DNA from: Clitoria ternatea
Lineage: Eukaryota; Streptophyta; Magnoliopsida; Fabales; Fabaceae
Length of the DNA: 64,000 nt
NCBI GenBank assembly: GCA_037962975.1
Contig: CM075675.1
Span: 46,050,501-46,114,500, forward strand
Direction of reading: 5' to 3'
The number at the start of each line of letters is the position of its first letter. Position 1 is the stretch's first letter. Below, piece by piece: positions 35,906-47,589 of the stretch. The notes under the pieces were generated by a model, which saw only the letters and a list, made by a program, of their open reading frames with translations, was not told the origin of the DNA and searched no databases. The position numbers were made by a program, and so were the translations under genes.

Positions 35906-36204
35906 ATTTTGTTAATTATTTTCCCCTATGGAGAATTCGTCTTCCCACCAGACGAATTTGACCAGTCAAATTCGCCCCTCCACCAGACGAATTCAGACAC
36001 GTGGCGACGTCTGCCAATTTCGCCCCCCCACCAGGCGAAACTCTGACACGTGGCAAGCTGCTGTAATTTCGTCTCCCCACCAGACGAAATTCAAATAAGA
36101 TGTGACAGATTCTACCCCAGACAACTAAATATTTTTTTTTCAACCCCAAAAGTGCAAATATTTTTTAAAAGTGTCCCATTTTGATCAAAAAACCCATGAA
36201 ATAT

Positions 36205-38959
36205 ATATATTTTAATAAAATAATATGTAACATATTAACAAATAAATTAATCTGTATTTATTAAAAAGAAAACTAAGTTAAATTTTATGAGATATATTAG
36301 AATAACACAAAAACAAAAAACCATAGTAAATTTGTGGTTGATATATCCAATTTCATCCCTTTTGTTTGATTTAACTAGAGTTCAAATCTCACATTAAGCA
36401 TTTGTCAATTTTTACAAAAATTAATCAAATTAATCTAACCAATAAACCACCAATTTAATGGATTTTTGACCACTTTTTACCAGTTCTAAAATTATTTCAA
36501 ACAAAACATCTAATTGACTTATTAGTTTCCGATTGAACCGACTAGATTAGTTTAATTTCTTGAACAATGCAATTTAGATATATTTTGTTATTTTAAAAAT
36601 GCATGACCTTTTTTTAAAATTTTAGTCATAGCAAAACCATCTTCGGGAACAACAAAATCTATAAATAAAATTCATGTCCTTTTCTTAATTTCATTTTATT
36701 GCAATATTATTTACCCTATTAAATGATGGTATGTGCGAATCATGTTTTTTTTTTTAAATTGAAAGGTGCTATAAAATTGATTAAAGTTTAATTCCAGTGT
36801 AAACTACTATAGCCTATTTGTGTCACTTGACAAATGATTGATAGTCTTCGATGTGTACTTAGTAGAAATTGCTTCAGAGTTTGAGGTTTCACATAGGGCC
36901 CGTAAATTTCATAAATTATTGATGATTGCTTCTTGTGTATTTTTCTTTTTACTTTTTATAACATTCCTCGCATTTGTTTAGCTTGCGGAAAATGGAGGTT
37001 GGACAATTAAAAAGAAAAAGAAAAAATTGATTGTCTCAGTTCAACAATTAGACATTTATATTTTCACAATTAATTACCAATAACATCCCAAGTGGCTTGA
37101 GATTTTGATTGTCTCAGTGGGAAAAACTAGCTAGAAGGTTCAAATTTTCAAATATGAATTTGCGTACTTTAAATACAATTCTTGCTTTCATTTTTATTCA
37201 AATATGGAACAAATTATTAACACCAATCAACTACATACACCAACACAGCAACACAGGAAAATATCTTATTGAAATAGACAAGGAACATACCAACCAGAGA
37301 AAAGTCAGGTCAGCATGTAGTGTGCGTAGCAACCTATGGAATGAATACAAGTAACTCACGAAATCTTAATGCTTTCCAAGTGTTCCTGCTGAAGCCGAAG
37401 AGGATTTTGTTACCTTAAAACCATTTAATTTTCACTTTGAAAGATCCAGATTTAGCTTCTCACTTTCTTGCTGCGTACAACTAAGAAACTAAGAAAGCAT
37501 GTCTAATGTAATTTTTATTGAGAAAAACCAATAAGAGACAAATATGATCATGATTAACTCCCAAGACTCAAATTTAATATCATGTTCCCTGAATTTAGAA
37601 TCCAATTCTCCAATAGCAATGAATTTAAATGAAGAATAGCAACAACCTAGCCATTTATTTTATTTATTTTATAAAAAAATTCACAGAAAGTTAAAGACTA
37701 GGCACAGCAGAGCTAGAAAAAATAAACTGAAGATGTACTCCATTTAAGTGTAAAGAGATTAAAACAATTAGCACTTCGATACAGCCATATTTAATGATCA
37801 ATAAGACCAATTAGTACTCATTCAATTTTATCAGCCGCTTACAAAACATGTATTTCCATGTTTTTAAAACTCAACTAAATCTCAAACTTATGCCATAACT
37901 TGTTAGCACAAGAAAGGGCATTACTAACGTGCAAGTATATCCCTTTCATCACAAAGGATTGAGAGCCAAATATATGACAGCATCACATATAATCCTTTGC
38001 TACTGACTATCTGCATATATGTGTTAGTTTGATCAAAATATATGCGACTGCACATGAACAAAGGTAATAGTCACTGAATAAGACATCTTAGAAATTCAAA
38101 ATGCGGATAATCAACAATGAATCCGATGTCAAAGGGTGCTACATTTAATAGACAGGCTTCAATTAAATTAACGATACACTACCACCAAATCCACTACTCT
38201 ACGTTCTCATGTCTTTTATTTATGTTGTTCATACTACTTTACTAATCAGCAGCTACAGGAATTGGCAAGTTTGACAGCTTCAATTGATGTACACATCTAT
38301 TTTTTGGTACAAACATGCAAATGACTGTAATATGCATCTCCAATATAACAGAAAACGGCACAAGTGTGTTTAAAGAGCAAACCATCAGTTCAGTCCATCC
38401 AATCAGTCCTTAAAAGATAACTGCTAATCATTTTATTCTCTGGAATTACATAAACAAAAAAATTTCACCCTTAAAATTAATCATTGTTTGTCAGTCTAAT
38501 TACTATTTCTTAATGTTAAGGATTCAATTTACCCTGACAAATATTAAGGAACATTAGTCAATATAGTCACTATATAATATTGGGAATCAGTTGATTTTGT
38601 TCACTAACAGCTAGAATATAAAATGAACTTACAGTTACAAAATTTAAGGATTGAGTGTATGATTGGAAACAAATCACACTCTGGATAAACTTGGATACAA
38701 AATGAGGAAGCTACTCTGAATAACATTAAGTTACCTCCATGTTCACACTCCCAGAATACGTAGCCTGATACATGATAAAATGCTCGAGTTATTTAAATTA
38801 AGTTCAAAAATTATTTTTTGTGATAAATAAAGTAATTTAGTTATGTATATAATGATACCACACATTTGTCCAACCAACAGTTAAAAAAAGCATTTTCAGG
38901 TATCTTTCCGACCAGTTTCCTTCGCTAATTGCAAAAAAGAACATATCAGAAAGACAAAA
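36205..38959. other. Low-copy AT-rich region, one partial duplication
   Basis: No recognised gene. The stretch about 37080-37215 is a diverged copy of 39195-39327. Both contain AACTTGCTA/AACTAGCTA, GTTCAAAT and CTTGCTTTCAT/GTTGCTTTCAT in the same order. A short minus-strand stretch at about 38741-38770 is flanked by plausible AG and GT splice signals, but no product can be assigned. Confidence 0.4.
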
Positions 38960-39898
38960 CTAAAAAGAAAACAAACATAAAATGGAGTTAAAAGAGGAAA
39001 AGGGTGGCATGAATTGAAAGAAAGCTGGAAATCCCTCAGAAGGCCAAGTATCAACTGGGGAGGGCGCATGGCAAGGCATGAAAATCAAATTGGGTTCCTC
39101 AACCTCTTCAACAACAAGGATAGCCAAGTTGCAAAAGGGAGCCCCATTTAAATTTTTTACCAGCTCCTCATTCAGATTACTAAAATTCTCGTCATGGGGA
39201 AAATCTATGCATCTTGAGATTCTGTTTGTGTCAGTAGAGGAAACTTGCTACAACGTTCAAATCTGGATTTGTTTACTTTAAAAGGAATTGTTGCTTTCAT
39301 GTTGACTCAAATATGCCATAAATTATAAATCTATGTGAAAAAATAGGTACTGTGATAGGCTAAAGTTCAGAAAAATTTAGAGATGTAATGACCTATAAGC
39401 TGCAACACTTGGGACTGCAAAAACACTTTTTTTGTTGTTTCTTTAGAACTGTTACATGATGTAAGGCAAAGCATAAAAGTACAAAAATCTAAATCCTTCA
39501 AAAAAATATACCCTAACAGTTAAACTCAATAATTAATACAATCCCAACAAACAACTAAATCCATTCTAGATTGCTTAGCCTCCTTAAGCATAATTAATTA
39601 TACTGAAATCTAAATCTAAAGTAACCATCATTAAGACCTTCACACACTATTAGTTACTATTAAACAAACAACATTGAGAGAAGGGAACACAACTAATAAA
39701 GCGAAAGAGAACTCACAAAAGCTCTAAGGACTGTCTGCAAACGTGAAAACCTAGCAGCATTCGCAATATGCTCAATTTGTGGTTACTAGCAAGCATAATG
39801 AGGATAAAAGAAGAAAGAGGAATTGGGGGAAGCCTTTGCTGGGACCGAACCCGACCCAACAGGAATGAATCCGATCCAGCAGCGCTCATTGCTGGCAA
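38960..39898 (-). CDS. Possible two-exon gene, function not recognised
   Basis: Minus-strand ATG at 39898 opens 182 nt to a donor at 39716 (TTTT|GTGAGT). The best acceptor is ACAAACAG at 39222-39224. Exon 39221-38960 then continues in phase to TAG and gives 147 aa in total. The second exon looks coding over about 50 residues (LNEELVKNLNGAPFCNLAIL, then VVEEVEEPNLIFMPCHAP). The first exon may be partly untranslated, and the last roughly 25 residues look low in complexity, so the true 3' splice pattern may differ. I know no family that fits. The 5' part of exon 2 and the adjoining intron are partly duplicated near 37080-37215. Confidence 0.35.
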
Positions 39899-40584
39899 AA
39901 GAGAGAGGTGAAAGTAGTTCTGATCTAACGCTGAGAATACGGAAAGGAGTGGGTTAATATATTTTATAGAATAATGGATTAGCTTTCATACATCTACTTA
40001 CTTTCCGAAGGAGTGGGTTAATATATTTTTTTAAGATTATTTAAAGTATAAGTTGCAAAAAGCGCGGGTCACCCTAAATGGATCAGATTTTTTTATACTC
40101 AAATAAAAGATAGGTAATTAAAAATGTCGTAACCAGATTATTATTGTCTGATCTCGTTTGATTCGTAATGAGTATAACTTCGAGCCGACTCTAAATTAAA
40201 GGTACTATTAAAAAAATAATAATTTAAAGGTGTAGTATGCAAACGCTTTTTTTTTTAAACTAAGCTGATATACATTTAAAAAATATTTATAGAATTTGTT
40301 AACACATACGCATGTATTCCTTTTGTAAAGCAAGTGGATATTAGTTAGCAAATCACATAAAATAATTAACAGAACTAATATATATATATATATATATATA
40401 TATGGTCTAATTTTTTTTATACGTTATCTAAAATTATTTTTCATTTAAAAATTAATAATTAATTTAAACAGATAAAAAATAAAGTAAATTAAAATATAAA
40501 AATAATTATAATTACTTTTAGAAATGCTATTATAATAATTTAGAATTTTGGAATGAAATTTATATTAAAATAATTTACCTGACA
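39899..40584. other. Intergenic DNA between the possible gene and element 2
   Basis: Contains a near-perfect 22-bp direct repeat of AAGGAGTGGGTTAATATATT (39943 and 40008) and an (AT)n tract at about 40379-40402. No gene is seen. Confidence 0.5.
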
Positions 40585-40589
40585 TGGCT

Positions 40590-42912
40590 TGTAACGTCCT
40601 AAATTATTTTTTCATTTATTTTTATTCAAACGATTACGTCTTACAATAAATTTTTCCTTTTCTTGAAAATTAATCGATATTTAGGGAAAAACAATTTAAT
40701 TTGAACACAACGGATGAGAGAAAGGGAAATCAGGGCGTCTCACTTGAGCAAGGCCCCTACTCGTCTAAGCGAGATTCCGGACTCTCACTTAGACGAGGTG
40801 TTGTTCGTTGAATGACCACCTTTCACACATCGGATTATACAAAACATGCAACCGGTCTCACAAAACTTCACTCTAGAAAAATGATTCTGTGAACCCAAGG
40901 AGTTACCATGAACACATATGCAAATAACAGTAATATATTTTTGAAATATATTTTTCATTCGATCCGGTCTTAATTAAACACAACTAATGATTATAATCCG
41001 AAGTTTTTATACACACATAAGACTCTATAAAGAGTCACTCAAATTCATCCGGACCCTGGCACCGTTCTCCCCCTTGGCGCGGCTCCACGACTCCTTCCCC
41101 CTCTCTGTCTCTGGCTACTAAAAAAAAATGCAAGGGTGAGTGTTTGGCATAATAATTAATTTAGAACGGATCTTAACAAATACACATGCATATCTATACA
41201 TACACATCAATCATTACTTCTAAATAAACATACCGAAACATAGAGTATTTCAGGCAGTAACTGTATTAAACCAACTACACAATTCCATCCATTTCCTCAT
41301 ATTCATCGCATTCATTATATACATCACATTCATTACATACATCACATTCATTACATACATCACATTCATTACATGCATCATGATCACAACTGACTCTCAT
41401 ACAATCTGACTCCTAGTATCCGGATACTAAAGGATTGGCCTTCAGCTGGGGGTCCTACTTGACACCCCGTGAACCCTGCTTGGTTCACTGAGTCCTGCTT
41501 GACTCTCCACCTCGACCACTGGGTCCTACTTGACCACTGGGTAGCTCAACTGGGCACGAAAACCACGGGAGCCGGAAATGAGGGGCTATCATATACCGTC
41601 GGCCATCCCATACCACATAATCATTCAACAATTTACCTTTCATAATGATATCAATTTTCTCATCCCTCGGGTAGCCTGCTTGCTAACCCGGAGTCGCATA
41701 ACACTGATTACGTCAATATTAAATATTTCAAGATCATGCATGATAACTCAACCACACACCCAATTCTCAACTCATCAATGTACACTATCACACATGCACA
41801 AGTATAAACACACACCACGTTTAGTAACATTTTCCTTAACCCGTTTACGCAACCCAAGGACCTGAATTAGAAGCGAGTCCTATTCTAATTAATTATAACC
41901 CGAACACCCCCTTACTCTGATTCCACGCTTCGATGATCTGTTCTTTATGTCGATTCTTTCCTCCGAGCACTGGTTTCACAGTCTCAACTCCTTCACTCAG
42001 TCTTCCGCTGTTTAGCCTACTACCTACGAATCATGAAGTATAGCTCATCACCTCCACGCCCCTAGTTCATGGACAACATCTGGACTCACACTCACCAGAG
42101 GAGTGGAGAACAGCCACGAATATAGCCATGCATGGCCCTTAACAGCTAAAGAATAAAAGAAATAAGGGAATCATAATTGGAACGGATCAGTAGACTCACC
42201 TTGAAGTCTCGATCACAGGAATGGGGTTAAATTGAAGTTCAGACACAAATGGAGTCTCACTCCAGTGCATGCAGATCAGCGTTAAGAGAGAAGAGAAAAA
42301 CGGAAGAGAAGGAACAAACTGATAGCAAAGGTAACTTGTGAATAATCGAGAGGGAAGGAAGAGAATCTTCTTATATATATATGGCTCATGGCAACATCGT
42401 CTTTTCCTTTATTTTATTTGTATTCTTACTAAATTTAATCAATTTCACTATTTTAAAATATTGCATAGTTATCAAATCAATTACACGTGTCTATCCCCCC
42501 AACGTCTAAGTAGTCACAATCCTCAAATAATTCGCAAGAGTACAGGCCCGATATAAATATCGGCCCCGCCGTCCTAACTTAATGTTCATACCTCGGAAAT
42601 CCGAGCTACAACTTGAGAGGTCGGATATATCATCCGCTCTCGACTCTTTGTCACACACACCCGTTGTTTCAGTTAGTATGAGGTTGATCCGGGCTATGAC
42701 ACCGTGTGAGGCGCTCTCCTCACAACGGTTGGACCAGACCGCCTAGCCCTGCCTGCTCTTCCTTACTCATCCGATCTTCAGCTCTGCCTGTCCGCGCTTC
42801 TGAGACCGATCTAGACACCGGCTCAAAACAGAATAAATACTAAATAAAATTTCTAAGCATTCACTAACATTTCCCATTTCATAATTTTCATTAAAACATC
42901 AGGGATATTACA
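40590..42912 (-). repeat. 3' LTR of element 2
   Basis: TGTAACGTCC...GATATTACA in plus orientation. It carries a CTCACTTGAGCAAGG / CTCGTCTAAGCGAGA / CTCACTTAGACGAGG motif cluster at 40737-40797. The module of short degenerate repeats shared with element 1 is at 41400-41600, and a CATTCATTACATACATCA tandem run is at 41325-41380. Confidence 0.96.
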
Positions 42913-42930
42913 CTCACCCCCCCTAAAAGG
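42913..42930 (-). other. Polypurine tract, element 2
   Basis: Minus strand CCTTTTAGGGGGGGTGAG directly before TGTAATATCC of the 3' LTR. Confidence 0.85.
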
Positions 42931-42947
42931 AGATTTCGTCCCCGAAA

Positions 42948-45900
42948 TCAGTGTTCCGGTTGAAAAAGATGAGGGTACATCCGCCTCATATCGGATTCTA
43001 ACTCCCAAGTGTAGTTCATCCAATGTAAATTCTGCCACTTCACCTTCACCAGCGGTACCTCCTTGTTCCTTAAACGTTTGGTTTGGTGCTCTTCAATGCT
43101 AACCGGTACAGCCTCCACTGTCAGGTTTTTCTTCACTTCAATGGAATCACTCGGTACAATCATTGTATCACACGGAATGTAGGCTCGAAGTTGTGATACG
43201 TGGAACACGTTGTGAATGTTAGTCAATGATTGGGGAAGATCCAGCTATATGCAACTTCACCAATCCGCTCTAGTATTTGGTATGGTCCAATATACTTCGG
43301 ATTAAGCTTTTGACTCTTTAAAATTCGACCTACACCTTTGGTTGGCGAAATTCTTAGGAACACCCAATCACCCACTTGGAATTCAAGGGGTCTATGCCGA
43401 TTGTCATAATAGCTCTTTTGCCGGTCTTGAGCAATTTTTATCTTCTCTCGGATTAAAGTGATTTGTTCGTTCATCTCTTGAATCATCTCAGGCCCCAGAT
43501 GAAGGGCATCGCCGTTCTCATTCCAACATAATGGAGTATGACATTTTCGACCATAAAGAGCTTCATACGGAGCCATCCCAATGCTGCTGTGGTAACTGTT
43601 ATTATATGCAAATTCCACCAAGGACAAGTATTTTTCCCATGATCCGCCCTGTTCCAGTACACATGCCCTTAACATATCTTCAAGAGTTTGTATAGTCCGT
43701 TCTGATTGGCCATCGGTCTGGGGATGGTAAGCCGAACTCAATTTAAGCTCAGTACCCAACTGTTGTTGCAAACTCCCCCAAAACCTTGAAGTAAATCGGG
43801 GATCCCGATCGGAGATAATGCTTGAGGGCACACCATGCAGTCGTACGACCTCAGCAATGTACAACTTAGCTAATCGATCTAACGACCACTTCATATTTAT
43901 TGCCAAAAAATGCGCACATTTAGTTAGTCGATCAACAATTACCCAAATCCCGTTGTATCCGGCTTGAGTACGAGGTAGTCCGGACACGAAGTCCATGGTG
44001 ATACTTTCCCACTTCCAGATCGGAATTTTTGGAGGTTGAAGCAAACCTGGAGGTCGTTGGTGCTCAACCTTGCACTTCTGACATATAACACAGGATTTCA
44101 CATACTCGATTATTGCCTTCTTCATGTTTGGCCACCAGAATCCCTTCTTTAAGTCATGATACATTTTTGTCACTCCTGGATGTATACTCAGAGAGCTCTT
44201 GTGTGCTTCTGTTAACACCGCCTGCCTGAAGCCTCCATGTGCAGGCACCACAACTCGATTCCTGAATCTCCATACGCCATCCTCTCCTCGAGTTATCTCC
44301 TCATTTTTACCTTGGGCCTGAGTGTCAATCAACTTCAGTAACTCTTCATCGTCTTTCTGCGCGGCCATTACAGACTCCAGAAATTCATTGGAGATTTTTA
44401 ACATTCCAATCGTCATTCGATTTGGCGCACTCATGACCACTCCAATATTCAAATCCCTAAAGCTTTCTAGCAATTCTTGTTCTCTGCCCATTAAGTAAGC
44501 CACGTGTAATACCTTCCTGCTTAATGCATCTGCCACAACATTTGCTTTGCCCGGGTGATGCTTCAAATCGAAGTCATAATCTTTCAAATACTCCATCCAC
44601 CTCCTCTGTCTCATATTTAGCTCCTTTTGATCAAATAAATACTTTAAACTCTTGTGGTCGCTGAAGACTACAAAGCGAGCTCCATACAGGTAATGGCGCC
44701 AAATCTTCAGTGCGTACACTACTGCTGCGAGTTCCAGGTCATGGGTCGGGTAATTCTCCTCATGTGGCCTCAATTGCCTTGAAGCATAGGCAATTGCTCG
44801 ATCCGCTTGCATCAACACACACCCCACTCCAAATTTGGACGCATCACAATATACTTCAAATTCTTTGGTCACATCGGGCAGTGCAAGCACGGGCGCAGTA
44901 GTTAAACACTGCTTCAGAGTTTGGAAACTTAATTCACATTTCTCCGACCACACGAAAGGGTTTCCTTTCCTAGTCAATCGAGTCAGAGGGAGTGCTATCC
45001 GAGAGAACCCCTCAATGAAACGTCGATAGTATCCAGCTAATCTAAGGAAACTCCGGATTTCAGTTACTGACTTCGGTGTCTCCCAAGTCATAACCGCCTC
45101 AATTTTTGTCAGATCGACTGAGACTCCTTCCTGGGAAATTACATGCCCTAAGAATTGTACACTACTCTTCCAGAACTCATACTTAGATAATTTAGCGTAC
45201 AACTTCTTCTCGCGGAGTGCTTGTAAAACAAGTCGAAGATGTTGAGCATGCTCCTCGTCCGACCTCGAATATACCAAAATGTCATCAATGAATACTACCA
45301 CAAACTGATCCAAGTACGGTTGAAAGGTCCGATTCATATAATCCATAAAAATGGCAGGAGCGTTTGTTACTCCAAAGGGCATTACTACGTACTCGAAGTG
45401 CCCATAACGAGTCCGGAATGCTGTCTTTGGGATATCCTCCGACCTCACTCGGATTTGGTGGTATCCCGATCTCAAGTCAATCTTAGAGAACACAGCGGCG
45501 CCTCGCAACTGGTCCAGTAAATCATCAATCCGGGGTAGTGGATATTTATTTTTGATCGTCAGTTTGTTCAGCTGTCGATAATCAATACACATGCGCATAC
45601 TACCGTCCTTCTTCTTTACCAGTAACACCGAAGCGCCCCAGGGTGAGGCACTAGGTCGGATAAAGCCCTTTTCTAATAATTCGTTCACTTGTTTCTTCAC
45701 TTCGGTTAATTCCACCGAAGACATTCTATATGGCGCTCGGGACACCGGTTCTGCCCCGGGAATCAAGTCGATAGAGAAATCAATCTCTCGACTGGGAGGT
45801 AGCTCCGAAATTTCTTCCGGAAAAACGTCAGGAAATTCACAAACAATCGGAATATCATTTAGCAGGAGGTTATGTCGACCCTCCGAAGCGAATAAAACAA

Positions 45901-47362
45901 CATACGTGGTTAGGACATCGCTCACCCCGTTCTTCACGTCAAGTTCCTGGGAGAAAACAATATTCTTCCGATAACAGTCGACCAACACATGATTAGCAGC
46001 AAGCCAATCAAGACCTAGAATAACGTCTAAGTCCTTCAAGGGCATACAAATAAAATTTACTCGAAAAGTACAGGCTTCTATTTGCATCGGCAGTTCCCTA
46101 CACACTGTAGTTGCACGGAAAGTAGAACCAGTTGGAGTGGAAACAAGAAGAGCGTTCTCCATTAAACTGATTGGCAGACCAAGCCGTCGCACACAACTTT
46201 CCGAAAGAAAGGAATGGGTGGCACCTGAATCATAAATCACATCAACCAGATAACCACAGATGAGGCACTTACCCTGTACCAGATTGTCATTCCTCATAGC
46301 CTCTGAAGCATCAAATGCAAATACACGCCCGGCCATGGCGTTCTGGGCACCGCTAGATTGGGTGTCATATCTCCCCCCTTGTGGGTTCCCTCTACCAGCT
46401 CCATTCCGACCTCCTCTCATGAAGTTGGAACCCCGGTTCCCAGAAAAGTTAGTTCGGTTATCCGTCCTGCCCTGCTGCTGCCTCTGAGGGCAATCGGGCC
46501 TGAGGTGCCCTGGTCGTCCGCACTGGAAGCACACAATCTGATTAGCTTGGCAATGTTTGGCAATGTGTCCTTCTTGACCACAATTGTAGCATGTACGATT
46601 CCCAGGGGGATTACCCGATCGACCAGTGGAACCACGGCCAGAGGAGGATGAGGAGGTAGCAGAAGACTTGCCGCCCCGAAAGAATTGACCCATCCTCTTG
46701 AAGCTGAAACCTTTTGCCTTCAATGGCTTTTTATCTCTTGCCTGAGACATCCTTTGCAACTGCACTTCTTCTGTCAGCCTTGCTTTGTTCACCAAGGTCG
46801 GATAGTCCCTAATCTCCATCGGTACGATTACACTACGGAGCTCAATCCGTAGTCCAGCTTCGTATTTGGCACACTTGCTGCCTTCAGTCCCTTCTAACGA
46901 GAAAGGGTGGTAAAAATCACACAGCTCGTCGAACTTGCTGGTGTACTCAGCTACAGACATCCGGTCTTGCTCTAACTTCAGGAATTCCATTTCTTTCCGG
47001 ATTTTGTAGTTGTCCGGGAAGTATTTAACAAGGAACCTCCTTCGAAAATTCACCCATACTAACGGCTCATTGGCTGCGTTCATTTGCACCTTCACGCGAG
47101 ACCACCATACTCTAGCCTCATCTTTCAATTGATATGTAGCAAATAAAACCTTTTGCTCCTCAGAACACTCAAAATATTCAAGAACTTGCTCGATATCCCT
47201 AATCCAGATATATGCCCCATCGTAGTCGTGTCCCCCCTTGTAAGTCGGAGGATTCCTTTTCAAGAATTTATCCAGAGTGGGACCGGACTCGGTCCTACTC
47301 ATCAACTGAGTAAATCTAGAGAAGAAATCATCTCCTCCCCCAGAACTGGTCTCTCCGGCCAT
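42948..47362 (-). pseudogene. gag-pol of element 2, one frameshift near the C terminus
   Basis: Encodes the full chromovirus polyprotein. It runs open from ATG 47362 to about 43240 (1370 or more codons), then continues in another frame to the stop at 42948. Comparison with element 1 shows one base missing around 43240-43245, between integrase and the chromodomain-like tail. Landmarks: two CCHC knuckles (about residues 257-295), protease DSGATHSF (about 375), [11 protein letters not shown] (about 690), RNase H YCDASK (about 837), integrase HHCC (about 1055-1100), D,D,E at about 1124, 1187 and 1222, and a chromodomain-like end (about 1410-1470). ATG 47362 is preferred over the upstream 47404 because it matches the relative. 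All enzyme domains are intact; only the targeting tail is out of frame. Confidence 0.95.
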
Positions 47363-47575
47363 TGTAATTCTACAATGAGCAAACACATCACCATTAATAA
47401 CCAAGATTAGTCAGGGGATTGTAAACTTACCTTATATTCATAGAATACTACGCCAGTGGAGTGCCAAGGGAACGGTGCCAGACCACACACAATCTCAACA
47501 CAACAAAATACAATTAATTTTCATAAAACTATCACATTCACTAGATCGGCCCACACACCGACTCTAGAAAGAACC

Positions 47576-47587
47576 GCTCTGATACCA
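47576..47587 (-). other. Primer binding site (initiator Met tRNA), element 2
   Basis: Minus strand TGGTATCAGAGC, two bases inside the 5' LTR; perfect initiator-Met tRNA complement. Confidence 0.94.
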
Positions 47588-47589
47588 AG

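Larger units (their letters stand above)
34714..36195. mobile_element. Non-autonomous Mutator-like element 2 with long inverted arms (1482 bp)
   Basis: Flanked by a perfect 9-bp duplication ATGAAATAT (34705-34713 and 36196-36204). Arms of about 440-460 bp (34714-35155 and 35735-36195) are inverted copies sharing AACTTTT-type ends, GACGAATTT motifs and a tRNA-like segment. The centre (35156-35734) is almost pure A and T with further small inverted repeats. No protein is encoded; the short open frames in the arms are products of the repeat. Confidence 0.88.

Noticed and set aside
36205..37100. Further transposon between MULE 2 and the possible gene
   Set aside because: No terminal repeats or duplications found by eye.
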